Of a stretch of DNA of 64,000 nt, positions 17,533 through 25,427 are shown piece after piece; position 1 is the first letter of the stretch, and every line of letters begins with the position of its first letter. This stretch comes from an uncultured Kordiimonas sp. Its GTDB lineage: Bacteria; Pseudomonadota; Alphaproteobacteria; Sphingomonadales; Kordiimonadaceae. Below the pieces are notes generated by a model that was not told the origin of the DNA, did no database searches, and saw only the letters and a program-made list of their open reading frames with translations. The stretch covers positions 2,253,672 through 2,317,671 of the forward strand of contig CANNDZ010000001.1 in assembly GCA_947503575.1 (NCBI GenBank), in the 5' to 3' direction. The position numbers and the translations under genes are program-made.

Positions 17533-18471
17533 CTACTCGCCTGATTCAAGGGGTTTACAGGCAAATATAATCGCTAGTCGCCCAAGGCCCGCTTGGGCAA
17601 GACCACGATAAAAATCCCGGTAAACACGTTTGTCGCCACCGGCCAGATTAATATCGAGCGCCTTGCGCCAACCATGCAGTTCACGCCCTTTTTCCGGCGC
17701 CACCGTATAGTCTTGGCCCATCAGTAAAAACAACTCCATGGGGAAATTCGTCAGTTTGTCTTTAACCGTAAAACCTGCTGATGCAATCAGGTCCGACAAA
17801 CTATCGAAATCATAATAATTGAGGTGATGATCAGGTACAATCCACCAAGGATTTTTTTGAAGTCTTTTCTCAACTATAGACTGTAGTGAATTGTAATCAT
17901 TTGGTGTTGATACACACAAAACACCGCCGGGCACCAACCGATCATAGGCCAGTTCCAGAAGTTCACACGGCTGCGCCACATGTTCCAAAACTTCACTCAT
18001 GTGAATAAAATCAAACTGACCAAGTGTTTCAGCCATGCCGCTGTCAAAAAAGCCAGACCGCACATCAAGCCCACGATCGCGGGCATAGTCACTAGCAACC
18101 GGTGATGGCTCCACACCAACACCGTCCCAGCCAAGGCTTTTCCCTACCGCGAGAAAATCGCCTGGACCACTACCAATATCCAAAACACGGCCAGCCTGGC
18201 CTTCCAACAGATCAGACGCCACAGAAAACCTGAGTTCACATTCAACAGCTTTCCAGGCAAAATCCTCGTCCGCCTCCTTGAGATATTGGTCTTTCTCTGA
18301 CTGGTAAAATTCCTCCTGGTAGAATTCTGCCTGTGTTTCCGACGATGGCAAGGGCACGATATGCTTGAAGCCGCATTGCTCACAGGCAATAACATCTATG
18401 CCATCCAAAACCGTCACCGCTGGACCGGCATGATGACCGTGTTCGCTGCTATGCCAATCACGCCGCGGCAT
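17533..18471 (-). CDS. Class I SAM-dependent methyltransferase
   Basis: A 312-residue methyltransferase with SAM motif I VLDIGSGPGDFL near residues 95-106, acidic VGVEPSP, and HMSEVLEHVAQP and VPGGVLCVSTPN. The N-terminus carries ACEQCGF, a remnant of the Cys-rich zinc segment seen in sugar C-methyltransferase-like proteins; only two cysteines remain near it. It overlaps the stop of the cytidylyltransferase/PseG fusion by 14 bases. Substrate unknown; a sugar in the same pathway is likely. Confidence 0.78.
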   Translation of the reverse strand: MPRRDWHSSEHGHHAGPAVTVLDGIDVIACEQCGFKHIVPLPSSETQAEFYQEEFYQSEKDQYLKEADEDFAWKAVECELRFSVASDLLEGQAGRVLDIGSGPGDFLAVGKSLGWDGVGVEPSPVASDYARDRGLDVRSGFFDSGMAETLGQFDFIHMSEVLEHVAQPCELLELAYDRLVPGGVLCVSTPNDYNSLQSIVEKRLQKNPWWIVPDHHLNYYDFDSLSDLIASAGFTVKDKLTNFPMELFLLMGQDYTVAPEKGRELHGWRKALDINLAGGDKRVYRDFYRGLAQAGLGRLAIIFACKPLESGE

Positions 18472-20221
18472 CAGATACTTCTTTCAATGACTTTAATCCG
18501 TTCTGGATGGCTTGCGCAAAGTTGTATGGACCACTGGAAAGCCGGGATACAATGTCATCCATGGCGAGGTTATGGTCCTCATCTAATTGATCACAAAGAC
18601 GTTTTATCGCCGTATCAGTATCTGGGGCAATCAAAGGCGGAACCATCGTTTCTAGGTGTGCCCACTCTTCTTCTGATGCTGCCCCCAAGGGATCAAAAAC
18701 AACAGCAGGCACGCCGGCCCTTAAACATTCGTAGAACGTAACACCAAAAACACACAAAGCAGCGTCATAGCCTGCCACCACCTTATAAAGGTCCGGCGGT
18801 GATTTCAGGCATGTGAACCGCTCATCACAATCAAACACTTCTGGTTCCGCTGCATAAGGCCCCTGCACCCAATCAATTCTTGTATCTTTCGGCAGGGTTT
18901 CGAGCAATTGTCGCGGCAAACTAGCGGAGAGCCCCAAGGGGTCAGCCCCCCCGGTCAACACGATAACCGAACGCTCTGCGTTTTCGCGTTCCAAAGTAAC
19001 TGCCGCGTCGTCATCAGGTCGCCGAAGCAGAAATGTATCAAGGCCGAAGCGTAGCCGTTCTCGTTCTGACCGGCTCAATTGATTAGTTTCCAAATGAACT
19101 GCCGGAACCCACAATATATCGAACAAACCGTCCGGGTCTGACAATTCATCAATGCCGACCGTAAGGCATTCTTTGGACCTGATTTCAAGTAGACCAGACA
19201 GCTCTTGGTCCAACACCTTCACATCCGTAATAATACAATCTGGGGATTTGCCATCCAGACTAAAACGGTCAACCCATTCATGTGGCAATAAATTAAGGCC
19301 GGAAAATTCAACCTTTGGACCCTTCACCTGAATCTGAACAGCCGCACCCAGATATTCCTGAAGGCTATTTGCTGACGCGCAAGCCCTACTAAGGTGCCCT
19401 AGCCCAATACCCGGTCCTGCCTCGCATAAAATCACAACCTCGGGCGCAACTTCTTTTACCGCTTTCTGGCGCACATGCGCGTTGATTGCAGCCAAGTCTT
19501 GATCATGCAAAAGCTGGTCAATAACCCATTTCAGGTCCACGATACTGTTGGGACTATTTGATCGATACCACCGATCATAAAGTTTCGATGCAAACGCATA
19601 ATCCTGAGGCGTATCAACGGATAGCCGATGTTCAACTTCAGAAAATTTTGCCTGATCTTCTATCCACAGAAGCTGGTCCGGTTCTACCTTATTTAAATGA
19701 AAATAGACGGCACCGACATGTTCGCGCTCGAAGGGCTCCTTGGCAACCGCAACCATCCTGTCCCAAAAACCACGGTTGAAAACGTCAAATCCCTCATGGA
19801 TCAGCTTACCCACACCCTCCGGGGGGCGAGCTCTTGCTATGCCAAATGGTGACACTGTGGCTGACGCTTCAATCAACGCAGCAATTGTAGCCGGTTCAAT
19901 AAATGGACAGTCACCACAAACATAAACGAAACTGTCTGCATTGGTTGCCCTAAAGGCCGCGTCAACACGCCCAACAACATCGTTTTCATCGCCGTCCCAG
20001 GCAAAGCCTGTCACACTGTTTTTATCTGCCCATTCACACAGCGGTTTGTTAGCGTCATCAACCGTTGTGGCCACGATAATTTCGTCGATAGCCGAGACCT
20101 GACGAAGTCGCCGCACGATATGCGTGATAAGCGGTACACCAGCAAGCGGCAATAGCTGCTTGCGCGGCAAGCGCGAGGATGTAAGGCGTGCGCCTATGAT
20201 TGCTACTGTTTTGCCGCCCAT
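18458..20221 (-). CDS. Fused CMP-sugar synthetase (SpsF/PseF) and PseG-like UDP-sugar hydrolase
   Basis: A 587-residue two-domain protein. Residues 1-245 are an SpsF/PseF-type cytidylyltransferase (VAIIGARLTSSRLPRKQLLP nucleotide loop, VYVCGDCPFIEP, LSVDTPQDY), which would activate the nonulosonic acid as CMP-sugar. Residues 265-585 resemble PseG/SpsG, which strips UDP from the acetylated diamino sugar: VILCEAGPGIGLGHLSRA gives the GxGHxxR histidine, and GVTFYECLRAGVPAVVF is the nucleotide-binding end. The two activities flank the synthase step in the pathway. The start follows GAGGCGGGA and overlaps the NeuB-type gene by 19 bases. No acetyltransferase (PseH) is seen. Confidence 0.85.
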   Translation of the reverse strand: MGGKTVAIIGARLTSSRLPRKQLLPLAGVPLITHIVRRLRQVSAIDEIIVATTVDDANKPLCEWADKNSVTGFAWDGDENDVVGRVDAAFRATNADSFVYVCGDCPFIEPATIAALIEASATVSPFGIARARPPEGVGKLIHEGFDVFNRGFWDRMVAVAKEPFEREHVGAVYFHLNKVEPDQLLWIEDQAKFSEVEHRLSVDTPQDYAFASKLYDRWYRSNSPNSIVDLKWVIDQLLHDQDLAAINAHVRQKAVKEVAPEVVILCEAGPGIGLGHLSRACASANSLQEYLGAAVQIQVKGPKVEFSGLNLLPHEWVDRFSLDGKSPDCIITDVKVLDQELSGLLEIRSKECLTVGIDELSDPDGLFDILWVPAVHLETNQLSRSERERLRFGLDTFLLRRPDDDAAVTLERENAERSVIVLTGGADPLGLSASLPRQLLETLPKDTRIDWVQGPYAAEPEVFDCDERFTCLKSPPDLYKVVAGYDAALCVFGVTFYECLRAGVPAVVFDPLGAASEEEWAHLETMVPPLIAPDTDTAIKRLCDQLDEDHNLAMDDIVSRLSSGPYNFAQAIQNGLKSLKEVSDAAA

Positions 20222-21072
20222 TCCCGCCTCATATGCAACAAGGGCCTTAGGCCGTCTGACGGATCCGCCCGCCAGACGCGGTCAGATGCTTCTGCAGCAA
20301 CGGCCTGCTTTATGCCATCGCCGTCAGCCTGAAATGCAGCCCGCACATCCTGTATCACCGGGCCAATTTCTTCCGGCAGCCAGCAGTGACCCGTTTGATA
20401 TTCAGCACCCTGCTCGTCCAAATCCAAATGGAATTCAATAATAGGTGCATGAAAACGATGAACTGCTCGCTGGATAACGGCAGGGCTGCGCGAATGGTCG
20501 GACCATCCAACCGGCCGGTTGGTTGCCTGGCCAATAGTTTCTATTGCGGATAGATTACATTCTTCCACGGGGGCCGGATAACCCGAAATGCAGTGCAGCA
20601 GCGTAAGGTCATTACCGCCTGCCACCTCAAAAGCGTCCACTGCAGCTTTGATTTCCTCCAAATCTGCCATACCGGTTGATAAAACTAAGGGCAAACCAGT
20701 ATTTGCGCAGGCCTTTATCAAATCCAACCACAACAGTTCATATGATGCGACTTTGTAAAAATGTACGTAGGGCTGCAATTCATCAACCGCATCCAGGTAA
20801 AAGGGTGTGCAAGAAAACTGAATACCATTGTCGTCACAGGCTTTGCGCAGGTCAGGCAAAAATGCAACCGGCAATTCCCATTGGCGTCGGCGGCGATGTT
20901 CTTCGCTGTGCGCGAGAATTTCAGGCGCAAACAGCTCATCAAGTTTAAACAACTGGAATTTCACTGCATCGCACCCAATGCGAGCAGACTCCTCAATAAA
21001 CCTGATGCACCGCCCCAGATCTTGAGCATGGTTGCTGGATACTTCAGAAATGAAGAAGGGTTTCCTGATCAT
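20203..21072 (-). CDS. NeuB/PseI-type nonulosonic acid synthase, short form
   Basis: This enzyme would condense a hexosamine with phosphoenolpyruvate to a nine-carbon sugar acid. The 289-residue protein carries the family opening FFISEVSSNHAQDLGRC, DAVKFQLFKLDELFAPE, the barrel segments QFSCTPFYLDAVDELQP and PLVLSTGMADLEEI, and GWSDHSRSPAV. It ends at DPSDGLRPLLHMRREW, just where canonical 340-350-residue synthases continue into the antifreeze-like SAF domain, which is absent. SAF domains complete the active site of the partner subunit in NeuB, so substrate recognition may differ. It is placed between the FlmG-like transferase and the CMP-synthetase fusion. Confidence 0.83.
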   Translation of the reverse strand: MIRKPFFISEVSSNHAQDLGRCIRFIEESARIGCDAVKFQLFKLDELFAPEILAHSEEHRRRRQWELPVAFLPDLRKACDDNGIQFSCTPFYLDAVDELQPYVHFYKVASYELLWLDLIKACANTGLPLVLSTGMADLEEIKAAVDAFEVAGGNDLTLLHCISGYPAPVEECNLSAIETIGQATNRPVGWSDHSRSPAVIQRAVHRFHAPIIEFHLDLDEQGAEYQTGHCWLPEEIGPVIQDVRAAFQADGDGIKQAVAAEASDRVWRADPSDGLRPLLHMRREWAAKQ

Positions 21073-21076
21073 TCCT

Positions 21077-22813
21077 TTATCCGTCTATAAGGTGAGCAGT
21101 GCGGGCTGCGACGCGGGTCATAATATCTTGCCAGTCAGCCACACCATCTGCGCTGAAAAGTTCAGCCTGCTTGGCAAAAGGGACATGGTTTTCATGGCCA
21201 AAGCACCACCAGGGTGGCGCACCCGACATCAGTAACGTTGGCGTACCGGCAGACATGGAAAACATTCCCGGCGCAGAACAAGATGACACAACCAGGCTGC
21301 AATTACAGGCAATCGCTAAATTAGCTTCAATATCCGCTTTCAAATCAACGTCAGCAAAATTGCAAACGTCCACACCGTATTGATCTTTTATCGCAGCAAG
21401 CTCTTCGGTCACATCGCCGTATTGCAGGTTAACGAAGTCAACTTTATCCGCCAGCGCCATCAAGGGGCCCAGCTTATCAATGCCCGCGTACAAATACGCA
21501 CGCTCTGATGCTACGATCCCGCTGCGCCATGCCAGCCCGACTTTGGGTTTATCACCAATGGATGACAGCCTCATTTTAAATTCTAAAGCTCGGGTCGGAT
21601 CGGCCACAAGATAGCCGTCTGGATGCGGTTGGATAGCTTCAGCGGTGCGCCAGTCGAATTTGGGTGAGCTGGCGACTGGCACATAATAGTCTATTTGTGC
21701 TTCGCCGTTTTTCATCAGCTTCTCAATGCCAGGGAACACACGATAACGATACCCTGAAACCACACGGTCGAGGTATCCGCCAACAACAGCATCAGGAAAA
21801 CGCCGCTGGTATATACTGATCAATCGAGGGTCGCACCCAATATAAAGCTTGGCAGTTTTTTCGTATAGATACGGCAGATAGCTGCCCCACATGACTTCGT
21901 CACCGATACCCTGCTCTGCGGTAACAAACAGGCTTTTGCCGTCAATATCCTCACCCTGCCACAACGGTAGCTTGTGCGTATAATGCTGCGTCTGGTTAGA
22001 TTTGCGGCGGCTATCAAGCCTAAATTCATAATGTTCCCATGCCTCTTCAAGGCGACCTTTTAAGAAAAGGAACTGAGCCGCACCGACCCTTGGCTCTGGC
22101 GAATTGGGATCTGACTTAATAGATTGAAGGGCAAGCTCCAGCGCCCTATCGATATCGTTACGGCGCGTGAAGGATATAGAATAGTTGCTGATAATTCTGG
22201 CATCATTGGGACTAAGCTTCAGGGCTTCTTCAAAAAACACATCAGCAGCATCAACGCCGTCTCGCTCCCGTACTTGCGTTGCCAGCACATTCCATAGGTC
22301 TGCATTTGTTGGGAAGTGCGGCAGAACATTCTGAAGCATGCTGATACTGACATCATATTTGCGCAGGCCAGAATACGCTGTTGCAAGGTTGACATAGTTA
22401 CCTGGATTGGTTGGCTCCAGAATTATGAGTTGTTCGCCCAGTTTGATGGCGATCTCATAAAAGCCCATCTCAAGGGCGAGACGCAGAATAATGCCGATAA
22501 GTTCCGCTGTTGGCTCGTGCACCTCAAGCGCACGCTGCAATACGGAGATAGCATGTTCCCGAACACCCAGCTGGACAAGCGCATGAGCCAGCACCGTTAG
22601 AACGGATAAATCCTGCGGCATGGCCTCCCAGGCAATCAGCAAATGCTTAACGGCGTCAGCCCATTCGCGTTGCTCTGCGTGTTTTTGACCAAGTTTCAGG
22701 GATTTCCTGATTTCACTGAGGCTAAGGCCTGTGTCGACCAAGCCCAGCTTTTCAACTTTACTGCGCTGAGCTTTTTGAGGTGCCTTGCGTGTTTTTTTCC
22801 TGCCTGATGCCAC
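21077..22813 (-). CDS. flmG: FlmG-like TPR flagellin glycosyltransferase
   Basis: Predicted to transfer the CMP-activated sugar to flagellin. In Caulobacter, FlmG uses an N-terminal TPR domain to hold flagellin and a C-terminal transferase domain. Here residues 30-300 form at least six TPR-like helix pairs (for example NPGNYVNLATAYSGLRKYDVS), and from about 305 a GT-B-like domain appears (LFVTAEQGIGDEVMWGSYLP, VGLAWRSG, NCSLVVSSCSAPGMFSMSAGTPTLLM). I start at GTG 22813 (578 residues) because GGGAGG lies six bases before it; the upstream GTG at 22930 would precede any good ribosome binding site. It is the first gene of the leftward block, next to flbT and the flagellins. Confidence 0.8.
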   Translation of the reverse strand: MASGRKKTRKAPQKAQRSKVEKLGLVDTGLSLSEIRKSLKLGQKHAEQREWADAVKHLLIAWEAMPQDLSVLTVLAHALVQLGVREHAISVLQRALEVHEPTAELIGIILRLALEMGFYEIAIKLGEQLIILEPTNPGNYVNLATAYSGLRKYDVSISMLQNVLPHFPTNADLWNVLATQVRERDGVDAADVFFEEALKLSPNDARIISNYSISFTRRNDIDRALELALQSIKSDPNSPEPRVGAAQFLFLKGRLEEAWEHYEFRLDSRRKSNQTQHYTHKLPLWQGEDIDGKSLFVTAEQGIGDEVMWGSYLPYLYEKTAKLYIGCDPRLISIYQRRFPDAVVGGYLDRVVSGYRYRVFPGIEKLMKNGEAQIDYYVPVASSPKFDWRTAEAIQPHPDGYLVADPTRALEFKMRLSSIGDKPKVGLAWRSGIVASERAYLYAGIDKLGPLMALADKVDFVNLQYGDVTEELAAIKDQYGVDVCNFADVDLKADIEANLAIACNCSLVVSSCSAPGMFSMSAGTPTLLMSGAPPWWCFGHENHVPFAKQAELFSADGVADWQDIMTRVAARTAHLIDG

Positions 22814-22908
22814 TTCTGCCTCCCGCGCGCCTGCTCTCGCTACGTCAATTACAAACGAGATAATCGAGTTACCGCAGCATAGTGCAAAGCCGATGCCAAC
22901 AAAAATTC

Positions 22909-22924
22909 TGGCACTATTTCTGCA
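22909..22924 (+). promoter_or_regulatory. Sigma-54 promoter of flbT-flaF
   Basis: TGGCACTATTTCTGCA matches TGGCAC-N5-TTGCW with one mismatch and correct GG/GC spacing. It faces flbT, giving a leader of about 127 bases. It overlaps the upstream region of the divergent flmG-like gene. Confidence 0.75.
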
Positions 22925-23062
22925 AAACACCTTATGATATAAGCAGAATTTAAAATACGCTATAAGCGAATATTAACATTTCAGTACTAGATTTGGCTTG
23001 TCGTCAGTGCTCATTCAGTGGCAACGGCATAATTTACCGGGCCAAACGCTTGGGAGGACTTT

Positions 23063-23461
23063 ATGGCGCTGAAGCTATCATTAAAGCCGGACGAACGCCT
23101 GGTTATAAATGGCGCGGTTATTGCAAACGTTGATCGTCGGACGACACTAATCGTCCACAATAAGGCTTCGATCTTAAGAGAAAAGGACATTTTGCAGGAA
23201 GAAGATGTGAATTCACCAGCTAAACGGATCTACTTTCCGATCATGCTGATGTACATGGACCAAGGCAATACGAACAAATACTATGAAGAGTTTGTTTTGC
23301 GCATGACCGAATTCATGAGTGCGATATCAAGCCCAGAGGCAATTGAGAATTGTGTTCAAATCAGCCGCGACGTAATGGGCAAAAACTATTACAAAGCACT
23401 GATGACCTGCAAAAAACTGATCGATTTTGAAACAAGCCGCATTGGAGACACTGGAAACTAA
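23063..23461 (+). CDS. flbT: Flagellin mRNA regulator FlbT
   Basis: FlbT is the alphaproteobacterial post-transcriptional regulator that associates with the 5' leader of flagellin mRNA and lowers its stability until the hook is complete (known from Caulobacter fljK). The 132-residue protein begins LKLSLKPDERLVINGAVIAN, a family hallmark, and continues NKASILREKDILQEEDVNSPAKRIYFPIMLMY. GGAGGAC precedes the ATG. flaF follows after 18 bases, and three flagellins come next, so regulator and targets are adjacent. Confidence 0.95.
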   Translation: MALKLSLKPDERLVINGAVIANVDRRTTLIVHNKASILREKDILQEEDVNSPAKRIYFPIMLMYMDQGNTNKYYEEFVLRMTEFMSAISSPEAIENCVQISRDVMGKNYYKALMTCKKLIDFETSRIGDTGN

Positions 23462-23479
23462 GGTTAAACGGGAATTTTA

Positions 23480-23902
23480 ATGTCGTATCAAGCATATCAA
23501 AAGGCCCAGACTTCAGTAGAGACGCCTAGCCAAGTCGAATATCGTTTATTCGTCCAGGTTACGAATGCGTTGATCGACGTGAAAGACAAACCCGTTACTG
23601 ACCCGGATACAATTGCGGCCCTTGATTGGAACCGGCGTATGTGGTCGGTGTTTTCCAGTGACTGCGGCGCCAAAGGCAATCAGCTTCCTGACGGGCTGCG
23701 CGCAGGTGTTATTTCCCTTTCAATATGGGTATCCAAACACTCGTCTCTTGTTATGAGAGGCCAGGAAAGTATTGATAGTCTCATCAATATCAATAAAACG
23801 ATCATGGAAGGCTTGGCTGATCAGGCCAAGCTGCAGGCAAGCGCACACCCATCAAATGATCCAGCGGCTCAGGCACCCAAACCTGTTAACGCCACTTTAT
23901 AA
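23480..23902 (+). CDS. flaF: Flagellar regulator / flagellin chaperone FlaF
   Basis: FlaF is a small helical protein needed for flagellin synthesis and secretion in alphaproteobacteria, opposing FlbT and acting as a flagellin chaperone. The 140-residue product shows AYQKAQTSVETPSQVEYRLF and ALDWNRRMWSVFSSDC, then LRAGVISLSIWVSKHSSLVM, which matches the FlaF core. The last 25 residues are a Pro/Ala-rich tail beyond the usual family length. It is in the flbT transcription unit. Confidence 0.95.
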   Translation: MSYQAYQKAQTSVETPSQVEYRLFVQVTNALIDVKDKPVTDPDTIAALDWNRRMWSVFSSDCGAKGNQLPDGLRAGVISLSIWVSKHSSLVMRGQESIDSLININKTIMEGLADQAKLQASAHPSNDPAAQAPKPVNATL

Positions 23903-24222
23903 CGCCTATCCGCTTTATCTATTAGTATCTGACAGGTTCCACCACTGCTGTGGTCTGTTTTTGAGTGCATAACCATGCTCTTTGGCAGGCGTGCATCATT
24001 TTGACCGGACAATAGACCCACGCAAGACCGTCAAAAGGCATCCGTAGGTAAATTTTGCATACCATCGGCAAATTTTTCCGCCCGTTTCGCAGCGACACTC
24101 GGCAAAATTAACCTCCTAGATGCGGCAAGCTTTACCCACCAATGGCTTCTTGGAAACGGCGCATGCAAAATTTTTAATAAAATTCAATGGATTAACGCGC
24201 TAGCGCCAATACCCGGCAAAAT

Positions 24223-24238
24223 TGGCACGGGTCCTGCT
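24223..24238 (+). promoter_or_regulatory. Sigma-54 promoter of the second flagellin
   Basis: TGGCACGGGTCCTGCT has GG and GC ten bases apart and one mismatch to TGGCAC-N5-TTGCW. Transcription is predicted to start near 24249. A CGGCAAAATT motif lies 123 bases upstream and another directly abuts the -24 element. Confidence 0.8.
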
Positions 24239-24248
24239 GAGAGGGTTT

Positions 24249-24303
24249 CGGAAGCAAAAGGCCTCCGGGAGCAAAAAGCTCTGAACAACTCTCAGAATGG
24301 AGA
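24249..24303 (+). promoter_or_regulatory. Flagellin leader hairpin set, second flagellin
   Basis: From the predicted transcript start: CGGAAGC-AAAAG-GCCTCCG (24249-24267, one A/C mismatch), then GAGC-AAAAA-GCTC (24269-24281), then TCTC-AGAATG-GAGA (24290-24303) whose 3' arm contains the GGAGA ribosome binding site. The same order recurs before the fourth flagellin and, shortened, before the third. A target for FlbT is the obvious hypothesis. Confidence 0.55.
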
Positions 24304-24309
24304 TACATA

Positions 24310-25137
24310 ATGGCGTTTTCAGTAAACACCAATGCAGGTGCGTTTGCAGCCCTGCAAAACCTGAATAAAACTACCTCTCAACTGAACACAATCCAAACTC
24401 AGATCAACACGGGCTTGAAGGTTGCATCGGCAAAGGACGATGCGGCGACGTTCGCTATTGCGCAAACTCTGCGCGGTGATGTTGCAGGCCTGAACGCAGT
24501 TAAGGGATCGCTTGATCGGTCTCAGTCCACCATTGATGTGGCGATTGCCGCCGGCGAGGCGGTTTCTGACCTTCTTATCGAACTGAAGGAAAAAGCTGTT
24601 GCCGCCAAAGACGCCGGTTTGGATACTGCCAGCCGGAACTCGCTCAATAATGACTTTGGCCAGCTTCGTGACCAGATCACCTCGATCGTGGCGAACGCTG
24701 AGTTCAATGGCACCAATGCCGTAGAAAGCGGCGGTGACGCTATTGTTGCCATCACCAACGACACAGGCAGCAACAGCATCACGATTGCAGCTCAAGACCT
24801 GTCTTTGGGCGGTGCAAACGTTACCATTACGGCTACCCAGAGCATTGGCACGGCGGCGGCAGCATCTTCGGCAGTAGATAATATTGAATCGTCTATTGCG
24901 AACGTGAACACAGCCCTTTCCGAGCTTGGTTCAGGCGCATCCCGTCTGGATTTGCAAAGAACCTTTGTGAACCAACTGTCGGACGCAATTGAAGTGGGTG
25001 TTGGTAATCTGGTTGATGCTGACCTGGCACAAGCAAGTGCGGACTTGCAGTCCCTGCAGGTGAAACAGCAGCTTGGCCTTCAGGCGCTATCCATCGCCAA
25101 CCAGGCCCCAAGTACAGTCTTGTCCCTATTCGGGTAA
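24310..25137 (+). CDS. Flagellin (second copy, first of the triplet)
   Basis: A 275-residue flagellin with N-terminal MAFSVNTNAGAFAALQNLNK, INTGLKVASAKDDAATFAIA, a short centre, and a C-terminus ending LGLQALSIANQAPSTVLSLFG. It is closest to the fourth copy (26522-27349): the two share the opening 20 residues and long near-identical DNA stretches. Serine and threonine in the centre (for example near residues 150-185) are potential glycosylation sites, inferred from the adjacent FlmG-like gene. It has its own promoter and terminator. Confidence 0.97.
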   Translation: MAFSVNTNAGAFAALQNLNKTTSQLNTIQTQINTGLKVASAKDDAATFAIAQTLRGDVAGLNAVKGSLDRSQSTIDVAIAAGEAVSDLLIELKEKAVAAKDAGLDTASRNSLNNDFGQLRDQITSIVANAEFNGTNAVESGGDAIVAITNDTGSNSITIAAQDLSLGGANVTITATQSIGTAAAASSAVDNIESSIANVNTALSELGSGASRLDLQRTFVNQLSDAIEVGVGNLVDADLAQASADLQSLQVKQQLGLQALSIANQAPSTVLSLFG

Positions 25138-25161
25138 GTGGTTCCTTAGGAATCGCTACTT

Positions 25162-25188
25162 TAAGGGCCCTTCGGGGCCCTTTTTTTT
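25162..25188 (+). terminator. Terminator of the second flagellin gene
   Basis: AAGGGCCC-TTCG-GGGCCCTT is a strong stem with a UUCG-type tetraloop followed by T residues, 25 bases beyond the stop. Confidence 0.92.
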
Positions 25189-25355
25189 GGCTAGTTATAT
25201 GGGCCTGCAGGTATTGCGCATTTGTGGGTCACGACCGCAAACACTACTCGGCAGATTTCTCCAACTCACGGGTACTATTTGCCCTGCCAGGTATCCTATA
25301 CTTGCCCACTCATCCTAGTTTCAATATTTTATCCATATTTTACAATATCTTACGG

Positions 25356-25371
25356 TGGCACACTCCTTGCG
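25356..25371 (+). promoter_or_regulatory. Sigma-54 promoter of the third flagellin
   Basis: TGGCACACTCCTTGCG fits TGGCAC-N5-TTGC with correct spacing. Transcription should begin near 25382. A CGGCAGATTT motif lies 107 bases upstream at 25249. Confidence 0.85.
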
Positions 25372-25384
25372 CTTATGCGGTCGA

Positions 25385-25421
25385 GAGCAGAAAGGCTCAT
25401 TAATATATTCTCAAAAGGAGA
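25385..25421 (+). promoter_or_regulatory. Flagellin leader hairpin set, third flagellin
   Basis: Two small hairpins fill the leader: GAGC-AGAAAG-GCTC (25385-25398) and TCTC-AAAAG-GAGA (25409-25421), the latter covering the ribosome binding site. They correspond to hairpins 2 and 3 of the leaders at 24249 and 26463; hairpin 1 is missing. Confidence 0.5.
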
Positions 25422-25427
25422 CGACAC

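Larger units (their letters stand above)
23903..24309. other. Regulatory region before the flagellin triplet
   Basis: These 407 bases hold no gene. They carry four CGGCAA motifs (24066, 24100, 24123, 24214), the sigma-54 promoter at 24223-24238, and a leader with three predicted hairpins (24249-24303). The density of CGGCAA repeats is the highest in the window. Confidence 0.7.

Noticed and set aside
24061..24220. CGGCAA repeats as a CRISPR or insertion sequence end
   Set aside because: Repeats are short and irregularly spaced, with no spacers, transposase or target duplication.
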